From a virus, in the IMG/VR virus record IMGVR_UViG_3300009082_000256, positions 1 through 20,197 of that record: 20,197 bases of DNA, one strand, 5' to 3'. Numbering within the stretch: the stretch's first letter is position 1; every line of letters begins with the position of its first letter. The position numbers and the translations under genes are program-made. Under the pieces are notes generated by a model. It worked only from the letters and a program-made list of their open reading frames with translations, had not been told where the DNA came from and made no database searches. Of this stretch, positions 7,357 through 12,833 are shown in pieces.

Positions 7357-8907
7357 CTACTGCGCCAGCATCTCGTCAATCCACGGAATGCCCGTCACGG
7401 CTTCCGCGGCTGACGTCTCCGCAGGACCATCCTTGGCTCCCTTGGTTCGCCCATCCACGCGCGCCGCCGGTTGGCCGACGACACGCAAGTCCTTGAGGAC
7501 CAGCGCTGCGATGGAGGCCGCTGGCGTGTCAGCCGCCTTCTGCGCGATGCGCTTGTCCTCGCTCTCGACCTGCTTGGTCACAAGTGCGGTGATGTTCGCA
7601 AGTCCCTCGGCCAACGGCGCGACCGCGGCCAGGATTGCTTCCTTTACTTCCTCCCGAGTGATGGCTGGCACACCTTCCGCCTCAGCCACGTCTTCGGTTT
7701 CCTCTTCCGGCTCCGTCACCGGCTCGATTTCCGGCTCAGCTTCCGGCACAGGCACTTCGCTCTCTTTGAAGGCCAGCCCACTCGCTGCCGCCTTCGCTGC
7801 CTTGTCCTGCGCGTCCGCTTCGATGGCCGCAATCTGCTCGTCGGTGATGCCGACCTTGCGGAGGTAGTCCTTCTTCGCTTCTGGAATCATCTTGCTTGCT
7901 CCTTTCTCCAAGACTTGGAAGCCGGTCAGCTTATTGGCTGCGGCCCGAGCGGGCAGGTCGCTAATTTCCGCTGTCACGTACCGGCGAATGACATGCTTCT
8001 CCTTCTCGTCGTAGTCCACCTCCGTCATGCCGTGAGACACGGCTACGTCAGGCAGCGCAGCGAGCGCTTCGGCCTCTTTCTCATGGCCGGTGTCCACGAA
8101 GCCGCTCGCCATTGAGAAGCCTGTCGCCTCATCATACGCCAGCCAATCGCTGACGCCCCAACGCGTTCCGGGAACATGGTAGTGCCAGAGTTCGGGCTGA
8201 GGCAACTCGCCTGCGTCTACCGCCTTGACGAACGCCTTGTGCGCCTCAGCCGAGAGGATTTCCTGCGGGATGTCATTGTCAAGATAGCGGTTGGAGTAGA
8301 TGGCAAACCAGCGGTAGCGGTCCCCCTCTTTCCAGACCGTAAAGCCTTCGCCCAGCTTGCGGTCTTCCTTCGGGTGCAGAAGGTCCTTGAAGAAGCCGAC
8401 GACGCCCTTGGCCTTCTGTGTGCCATCCGCCGCCAACTGTTTGAGCACGTCGTCAAGCTCATCGGTCAAGCGCCGGATGGCGAGCGCCTTGTCCGGCACT
8501 TCCTCATTCCAGAAGATGTTGCTCACCAGCGATTGGAAGGTGTCTACTGCTTCCGACATCCCGCGGCGCATCTGCTCGGCCCTGCGGTAGGCATCAACGT
8601 CCGCGAATGAGGTCGCCATCGTCGGGACGTATGTGCCGACCACCTCGCCGTCGTACATCTTCTCGGCCTCCTTGGTTTCCATCGGCGCAACGCCTTCGAC
8701 CTTCTCATCCTTCATGGCTTTGCTCTCCTGCGCGAGTATGGCCGCGCGCTGTCGGTGTGCGGATGCCGCTGATGCGTGGCAGCCCATGACTTTCCCGCCG
8801 TCGCGCATCACCAAGCCGTAGGGCTTGGCGCTCGGACACTTCGGATGGTCTTTCACCGTGTCGTATGGCATGTCCCTCAACCACACAAGCTCGAACTGTC
8901 CAGCCAC
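7357..8907 (-). CDS. Prohead protease fused to a C-terminal scaffold-like region
   Basis: 516 residues from GTG 8907, the first start after an in-frame stop; ATG 8871 is an alternative. Residues 20-60 (HPKCPSAKPYGLV, then VMGCHASAASAHRQRAAILA) form a small Cys/His module often found at the front of XkdF-type phage proteases. The protease core lies at about 185-330. WHYHVPGTRWG (241-251) offers the histidine (H242 or H244), AVSHGM (289-294) offers S291, and RRYVTAEISDLP (308-319) is the strand before the end of the domain, matching the His...Ser layout of HK97/U35-type prohead proteases. Residues 345-516 are helical and acidic (EVPVPEAEPEIEPVTEPEEE in 384-403) and likely act as the scaffold, cleaved away during head maturation. 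An own promoter lies just upstream. A GGAGG abuts the GTG directly, an unusually tight spacing. Confidence 0.82.
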   Translation of the reverse strand: MAGQFELVWLRDMPYDTVKDHPKCPSAKPYGLVMRDGGKVMGCHASAASAHRQRAAILAQESKAMKDEKVEGVAPMETKEAEKMYDGEVVGTYVPTMATSFADVDAYRRAEQMRRGMSEAVDTFQSLVSNIFWNEEVPDKALAIRRLTDELDDVLKQLAADGTQKAKGVVGFFKDLLHPKEDRKLGEGFTVWKEGDRYRWFAIYSNRYLDNDIPQEILSAEAHKAFVKAVDAGELPQPELWHYHVPGTRWGVSDWLAYDEATGFSMASGFVDTGHEKEAEALAALPDVAVSHGMTEVDYDEKEKHVIRRYVTAEISDLPARAAANKLTGFQVLEKGASKMIPEAKKDYLRKVGITDEQIAAIEADAQDKAAKAAASGLAFKESEVPVPEAEPEIEPVTEPEEETEDVAEAEGVPAITREEVKEAILAAVAPLAEGLANITALVTKQVESEDKRIAQKAADTPAASIAALVLKDLRVVGQPAARVDGRTKGAKDGPAETSAAEAVTGIPWIDEMLAQ

Positions 8908-8949
8908 CCTCCGTCAAAGGGGTCTGCTCAGTCCGAGCCTGTCGCCGTC

Positions 8950-8978
8950 AGTATAGGCCAAGCGCCTCATTCCGTCAA
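8950..8978 (-). promoter_or_regulatory. Sigma70-type promoter for the protease/capsid operon
   Basis: The minus strand reads TTGACG (8973-8978), a 17-nt spacer, then TATACT (8950-8955): 5 of 6 matches to each consensus hexamer at the optimal spacing. The expected transcription start is near 8943, leaving a leader of about 36 nt before GTG 8907. The -35 box lies within the last codons and stop of the 70-aa gene, so this is an internal promoter in an otherwise continuous late operon. It would give protease and capsid extra transcript. Seen by eye only. Confidence 0.65.
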
Positions 8979-9179
8979 CAGCCGCAAGATGGTCTCTCGG
9001 TCCCGCTTCGGCTCCAGCAAGGTCACCCGCGGGTCGGTCCACTGCACAGGGTCCCCGTTCTCGTCAATGACGAACTTCATGCTGATGATTGCCATGCCGC
9101 TGTTGCGCTTCGCCACCGACTGCAATCGGCGTATGGGATTGAGCCATGCTGGCTTGATGTCGATAGGTAGGTCGTTCAC
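8967..9179 (-). CDS. Small conserved-looking phage protein, 70 aa
   Basis: A GTG at 9179 overlaps the TGA of the upstream gene (GTGA), the same coupling used elsewhere in this operon. The 70-residue product begins VNDLPIDIKPAWLNPIRRLQ and ends LLEPKRDRETILRLLTE. Its centre (MAIISMKFVIDENGDPVQW, 29-47) has alternating hydrophobic beta strands and a turn. The pattern 'strand, D-x-x-G-x-P-x-x-W, strand, EP' resembles small uncharacterised proteins seen between gp10-like genes and proteases in other siphophages. The frame stays open upstream to 9551, but that part is antisense-like noise inside the gp10-like gene. Function unknown; a head-completion or chaperone role is only a positional guess. 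Confidence 0.62.
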   Translation of the reverse strand: MNDLPIDIKPAWLNPIRRLQSVAKRNSGMAIISMKFVIDENGDPVQWTDPRVTLLEPKRDRETILRLLTE

Positions 9180-9676
9180 CGCTTCAACTCCCGCAGGAAT
9201 GGCCTCGCCTTGACCTTGAGCGCGAGCGTGCGACGCATGGTATCCAAGAAGTCCTTCTTGCGCAACTTGAGCACCTCCAGCCTCCAGTTGCGAGCCTTGA
9301 TGCCCGGACGCCGAATCTTCTTCGAAACGAACACCATCCCGCCCTTGCCAGCGCTTGAACCAAGCACGCCGCGCCGTGTCTTGGCCTTGAAGTCCTTGCT
9401 CATCACGGCATAGCGCACCCGCGTGCCAAGCTCCAAGAACCACCACTTGCGCCCGCCTTCGCTGTTCGGGTCGTCCGGTTGCGTGATGACGTAAGCCTGT
9501 TGCGGGTCCATGTTCACTGTCGATACGAAATTCGGCTTGGCACCCTTCCACGTCTTGGTCGTCACCTGCAAGAGACGTTTCTGCTCCTTACCCTCCGCAA
9601 TCAAGGCGCGCCGAATCTGCTCGCGGAGGTTCTTGTCGTCGTAGATGGGCGGGCGGAGAGGCCGCAGCTCAATCAT
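9176..9676 (-). CDS. HK97 gp10-like neck/tail-completion protein
   Basis: 166 residues from ATG 9676, 31 nt after the MuF-like gene. It is basic and soluble, with an N-terminal helix (KNLREQIRRALIAEGKEQKRLL, partly 15-36) and then WWFLELGTRVRYAVM at about 78-92. The E-x-G-T-x-x-x-x-A-x-M-S-K-D-F-K motif is what HK97 gp10-type head-tail joining proteins usually show ('xxEYGT-x-x-x-x-A-x-x-F'). The C-terminal half has GIKARNW and RTLALKVKARPFLRELK, comparable to the 'ARPF/RPFLRPAL' stretch of that family. It is expected to help complete the neck or tail joint. Gene order (MuF, gp10-like, small protein, protease, capsid) is a little unusual because gp10-like genes normally follow the capsid gene. 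Confidence 0.68.
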   Translation of the reverse strand: MIELRPLRPPIYDDKNLREQIRRALIAEGKEQKRLLQVTTKTWKGAKPNFVSTVNMDPQQAYVITQPDDPNSEGGRKWWFLELGTRVRYAVMSKDFKAKTRRGVLGSSAGKGGMVFVSKKIRRPGIKARNWRLEVLKLRKKDFLDTMRRTLALKVKARPFLRELKR

Positions 9677-9707
9677 CAGACGCCCCGGGAGTGGTCATCA
9701 TGCGCTC

Positions 9708-10304
9708 CTAGAAGCCAAAGCCAAGACCGCGGCTCGGACTATGCGGCCTGCCCGGAGTGACAGGCTCGGTCGTCTGCACAAGTCTACACTGACATCGCCA
9801 ACCGCCACACTCCAGCGACCGGGAGCGCGGCAGCGCACCGTAGCGATGCCATACCGAGGCGCGGAAGACCTTCCCGACGTACATGGCGCAGTCCTCACAG
9901 TGGTCATGCGTCCCGCCGTATTCCCACCGCAGCTTCTGGTCGCCACAAGCCATCACCTGAGCGAGCATGACGATGGCTGGATAGCGGTTGCTCCACAGGC
10001 TCAGGCGAGGATACAGCAGCGAGAGCTTCCCGCCAGTCGCCTTCGAATGCTGCTCGATGAACAGGCCGAGTCCGGTAATGGATGAACGGGCGAGCATGAC
10101 CTCCCTGTTGAGCGCAGCCTGCTCCCGTGGCGTCCGGTCCTCTGGTACAACGCCGCACATCGCCGCCCCTTCACGCCACGCCCGCTCATAGTAGACATCA
10201 ATACTGGAGAGCATCATGCCGTAGAACGTGCTGGCATCAATCGCTCCGCGCCACAGGCCGCGCGACGCTGCCCGAACGGAGGCGGCATAGGCTGCCTCAC
10301 TCAT
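9708..10304 (-). CDS. MuF-like phage head morphogenesis (minor head) protein
   Basis: 198 residues from ATG 10304, which has GGAG about 10 nt upstream; a TTG at 10322 in frame is less likely. The gene starts within the end of the 62-aa gene. Residues 1-115 are mostly helical with WRGAIDASTFYGMMLSSID near 18-36. The C-terminal domain contains GGTHDHCEDCAMYVGKVFRAS (split: THDHCEDCA 132-140, GKVFRAS 144-150), WHRYGALPRSRSLECGGWRC (152-171) and CQCRLV (171-175). The paired CxxC...CGG-x-x-C-x-C cysteines and the Arg/Trp pattern are typical of the C-terminal domain of SPP1 gp7/MuF-type proteins. These bind the portal and enter the prohead with DNA-ejection roles. No toxin domain is fused to it, unlike some MuF proteins. 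Confidence 0.75.
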   Translation of the reverse strand: MSEAAYAASVRAASRGLWRGAIDASTFYGMMLSSIDVYYERAWREGAAMCGVVPEDRTPREQAALNREVMLARSSITGLGLFIEQHSKATGGKLSLLYPRLSLWSNRYPAIVMLAQVMACGDQKLRWEYGGTHDHCEDCAMYVGKVFRASVWHRYGALPRSRSLECGGWRCQCRLVQTTEPVTPGRPHSPSRGLGFGF

Positions 10305-10485
10305 CGGGTTGTTGCTCCGCAACGTAGCGGTAGAAGTCGATGTCCTCTTCCCGAACGCCGTAGGCGAACTTCATCCACCACCTCCATAGCCAATCATTGT
10401 CCCATCGCTGCACGATGGCCTTGGCCTGCTCCACGATACCAGCATACACGTCTGGATGCATGAACACCCGCGACTCCCTGCTCAC
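10297..10485 (-). CDS. Small uncharacterised protein, 62 aa
   Basis: GTG 10485 overlaps the stop of the upstream gene (GTGA). ATG 10461 (MHPDVYAGIVEQAK) is an alternative start with a GGGTG a few bases upstream. The product is Trp-rich (AIVQRWDNDWLWRWWMKFAYGV in 23-44) and helical, with no signal peptide. It lies directly before the MuF-like gene and overlaps it, so it is probably a small virion or assembly protein. I do not recognise the family. Confidence 0.55.
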   Translation of the reverse strand: MSRESRVFMHPDVYAGIVEQAKAIVQRWDNDWLWRWWMKFAYGVREEDIDFYRYVAEQQPDE

Positions 10486-10913
10486 ATCATTGCCAGCAAC
10501 AGTACGGTCTCGTCATCGGCCAAGATGATGTCCTGCTCTGATGGTTCTTCCTCAATCCATGATGGCGGTCCGCCCACGCTTATGACCATTGGAGGCGGCA
10601 CAACTGGAGCGATGCCCGGAAGATAAGTCCCCGCCCCGCTCGCTATCGCTACGCCCGCGATGCTGGACTTGCCTTGCCAATTGCTGATGAGCGTGCCTGC
10701 GCCAGCCACCGTGGCTACGCCGAACACAGATGCAAGACCGGCGCATAGCGCACGTCCCGCGCCTGACGCGACGGCTATGCCAGCAACAGACGCTGCTCCT
10801 ATATAGCTCGCCTTGCCTACACCTGATGCCGACGCTACTCCGGCAACGCTTGCCGTGCCGTTGTAGGTTGCCGCACCACCCGCAGGCTTGCTGCCGAAGA
10901 AGATAAAGCTCAT
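10482..10913 (-). CDS. Gly/Ala/Ser-repeat virion protein, 143 aa
   Basis: ATG 10913 lies 3 nt after the stop of the upstream gene. Residues 21-102 contain four copies of a 20-22 residue unit, roughly ASVAGVAxASGAGxxxxxGx. These start at 21, 41, 61 and 83. Then follow a Pro-rich turn (VVPPPMVISVGGPPSW, 104-119) and an acidic end (EEEPSEQDIILADDETVLLL). Such low-complexity G/A repeats occur in small phage appendage and tail-tip proteins. Residues 84-100 could be mistaken for a membrane helix, but repeated glycines argue against it. Function unknown; it may be a flexible decoration or adhesin linker. Confidence 0.6.
   Translation of the reverse strand: MSFIFFGSKPAGGAATYNGTASVAGVASASGVGKASYIGAASVAGIAVASGAGRALCAGLASVFGVATVAGAGTLISNWQGKSSIAGVAIASGAGTYLPGIAPVVPPPMVISVGGPPSWIEEEPSEQDIILADDETVLLLAMM
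10608..10853 (-). repeat. Four degenerate in-gene repeats (60-66 bp each) coding for a G/A/S unit
   Basis: Units begin at codons 21, 41, 61 and 83 of the 143-aa gene. At protein level each reads x-S-V/I-x-G-V/I-A-x-A-S-G-x-G. The DNA copies have diverged, so the array is old and held by protein-level selection, not a recent slippage product. Confidence 0.6.
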
Positions 10914-10916
10914 GGC

Positions 10917-11231
10917 CTATGCCGTCGTTGGAATGCAGAGCACGAAGTCGGCCCATTCCTTCGGGCTGGTCTGGTCGATGCCGACAATGGTCACAACGTC
11001 CGCATTCATCTCCGTTGCAGACAACTCAATGAGTACGCACACGCTGGCCGCAGGCGACACGCTCGGCAGCGTGGTGAGGTTGGAGAGCCCAGCGCCGTCC
11101 TTGTCCACCTTGAAGTCCCCCGCCGCGATAGTCGGGCTGGACTTGTAGGAGCCGGGGATGGCGTAGTCCGAGAGAGCAATCCGAACCTTGAAGTCCTCGT
11201 TCTTGACTGGCGGATTGTAGGGAGCGGCCAT
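10917..11231 (-). CDS. Small phage structural protein, 104 aa
   Basis: ATG 11231 has AGGAG about 8 nt upstream, within the tail of the previous gene. The product has no membrane segment and looks all-beta: IAAGDFKVDKDGAGLSNL (36-53) and VCVLIELSATEMNADVVTIV (64-83) alternate hydrophobic residues. The pattern 'PTIAAGDFKVSxDG...NLxTLPxVSPAxS...VxLxLSAxEM' recurs in small proteins of phage fibre and tail modules, apparently an adhesin or fibre-associated fold. Its place between a beta-propeller gene and a repeat-protein gene supports a virion surface role. Exact function unknown. Confidence 0.6.
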   Translation of the reverse strand: MAAPYNPPVKNEDFKVRIALSDYAIPGSYKSSPTIAAGDFKVDKDGAGLSNLTTLPSVSPAASVCVLIELSATEMNADVVTIVGIDQTSPKEWADFVLCIPTTA

Positions 11232-12422
11232 CTACACAACTCCTGCCTGATAGGTCGTGCGCGGTGACGCCGGGAGCGGAGCGTTCATCATCAGCAGGTC
11301 GATGGTCTGGTCGTCGTACCAGCACACCGCAGGCGCACGCCCGAAGGCTGACGAGAAGCGCATGGCGCAGTCGAGCATCTTGATGTTGTTGTTCGCCGCC
11401 TTGACCGTCAGGACCGTCTCCGGCCCCCAGGTCGTGCCGAAGTCCTTCGACACCTTGTAGCACAGCGACACATTGGTCAGGAAGGTCTCCGAACCGTCCG
11501 ACTTGCCAGCGTAGAAGGCATAGAGGTCATTGGTTAGCGTGTCGAGCGCCAAAGCCGCCAGCCCTTGGTCGTCAGTCGAGTTGAGCACGACGTTGGTGAC
11601 CTCGGTGATGGTCGTGTCGTCTATCTTCCAGCAGCGCAGGTCGGCGTTGAGAGTGTCTACTGCGCTCCAAGCAATGAGCAGATTCCGGCTGTTGGACAGG
11701 TCAACCGCCGCAGCGAAGTGCGGGAACGCCGTGGCCGCCGCTTGGTCGGCCATGCCTGTTGCGATGAGCGTCTCGGCCCATGTGTTGGCGCTGTCGTCGT
11801 ACCGCTTGACGCTCAACTCATTGGCACTGGCATCCCAAAAGATGAGTTGCACGTCCTGCGTGTCGGCGTTCCAGCCGGGCAGCAGCAGGTATTGGTCCTG
11901 CGTTGCCGCCTCGGAAGGGTCAGCGATTGCAGCAGCCCACGTGGCTCCGGCATCGGTGGACTTCCATGCGCCGTCCTCTGCTCCCGCATCAAGGGAGCCA
12001 GCAATGATGAGATTTCCGCCGCGTGCCTCAACGATGGACAGCGCACCTCCTGCGGCCGTCGACAGCCCGAGGAACACCGTGGCCTGCACCCCCAGCGCAT
12101 CCGCGGCCTCAGTGTCGATGCTCCGGTAGAAGATGTCGTCCACACTGCTGTCGGCATAGGCGCAATGAATCTTCCCCGCCGCGATGTTGCTCCAGCGGTC
12201 GTACCAGATGGACAGCACCGTGACCGTCCCGGCATAGACGATGGTTGGGTTGCTCCACGTCAGCCCTCCATCGGTCGACTTGCGGAATGCCACGTCCGAA
12301 CCCGAATCGACGTAGACGCAATACAGCACGCCGGTCGGCGTCTCGATGAGGTTGTTCACCCCGCCGCCAATCCAATTGGCGGTGATGACTGGAGCAAGGA
12401 CAACGTCTGCGCGGACTGGCAT
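11232..12422 (-). CDS. Asp-box (BNR) beta-propeller protein, sialidase-like fold
   Basis: 396 residues from ATG 12422 with a G-rich site (AAGGGG) about 5-8 nt upstream. Three clear Asp-boxes (S-x-D-x-G-x-T-W) are at 49-56 (STDGGLTW), 155-162 (STDAGATW) and 325-332 (SKDFGTTW). They mark the turns of a beta-propeller, the fold of sialidases and related carbohydrate-binding proteins. I cannot see the full sialidase catalytic set (an arginine triad plus Tyr/Glu), so binding is more likely than hydrolysis. There is no signal peptide. It lies between a fibre-like protein and small structural proteins, so it is probably a virion appendage that touches host surface glycans. Whether it is on the head or tail is unknown. 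Confidence 0.72.
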   Translation of the reverse strand: MPVRADVVLAPVITANWIGGGVNNLIETPTGVLYCVYVDSGSDVAFRKSTDGGLTWSNPTIVYAGTVTVLSIWYDRWSNIAAGKIHCAYADSSVDDIFYRSIDTEAADALGVQATVFLGLSTAAGGALSIVEARGGNLIIAGSLDAGAEDGAWKSTDAGATWAAAIADPSEAATQDQYLLLPGWNADTQDVQLIFWDASANELSVKRYDDSANTWAETLIATGMADQAAATAFPHFAAAVDLSNSRNLLIAWSAVDTLNADLRCWKIDDTTITEVTNVVLNSTDDQGLAALALDTLTNDLYAFYAGKSDGSETFLTNVSLCYKVSKDFGTTWGPETVLTVKAANNNIKMLDCAMRFSSAFGRAPAVCWYDDQTIDLLMMNAPLPASPRTTYQAGVV

Positions 12423-12431
12423 GGCCTCCCC

Positions 12432-12833
12432 TTATTGCAGGGCGATGTCGAGCGCGCCTGCGGCGAACTGGTACTGGTCGCCCGTGTTCTTAAGCGTGGC
12501 CGCTGTGCAGACGCCGTGGAACAGCAGGTTGCCCGCAGCGTTGGCGTCGAAGATGCCGAAGCCGCCGACCACGAAGTCCACCCCGCCAGTCATCGGCCCG
12601 AAGGTGATGGCGTTGGTGTTCTCGGTCGTGCCGGTGCCAGCCGGAGCGTCCCAAGCATTGACCTGCTGACGGGCATAGCCGGTCATGGCACACTCGGTCG
12701 CTCCCACGCCTGCATCGCCCGGGTCACCGTCAAACAGCGCCACCCACACCTGTAGGCCCGGCGTCGCCCACGCTCCGTTGCGAAGGATGTGGTCAATCAA
12801 TTCGTCTTCGAGGTAGTCGCTGAACGCGCTCAC
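12432..12833 (-). CDS. Tail-fibre-like/virion structural protein, 133 aa
   Basis: GTG 12833 is chosen because GGAGG lies 8 nt upstream and GTG overlaps the portal stop (GTGA); a GTG at 12848 lacks such a site. The product starts VSAFSDYLEDELIDHILRNG, followed by WATPGLQVWVALFDGDPGDAG, then YARQQVNAW, then NAITFGPMTGGVDF, VVGGFGIFDANAAGNLLFHG and a final strand. The pattern 'helix, P-x-x-x-W/Y-V-A-L-F, YARQ, ITF, IFDA-x-x-GNLLF-G' is common to a widespread family of small phage proteins annotated as tail-fibre or structural proteins. It is likely a beta-rich virion surface subunit. It stands directly after the portal gene. Confidence 0.68.
   Translation of the reverse strand: MSAFSDYLEDELIDHILRNGAWATPGLQVWVALFDGDPGDAGVGATECAMTGYARQQVNAWDAPAGTGTTENTNAITFGPMTGGVDFVVGGFGIFDANAAGNLLFHGVCTAATLKNTGDQYQFAAGALDIALQ

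Noticed and set aside
5896-7413. Plus-strand open frame of about 500 codons opposite the capsid gene
   Set aside because: Its composition (many His, Arg, Val) is typical of a mirror of a coding strand; the capsid frame has start signals and family pattern.
11565-12755. Plus-strand open frame of about 400 codons opposite the propeller and fibre-like genes
   Set aside because: It crosses the boundary of two supported genes in antisense and shows no recognisable motif.
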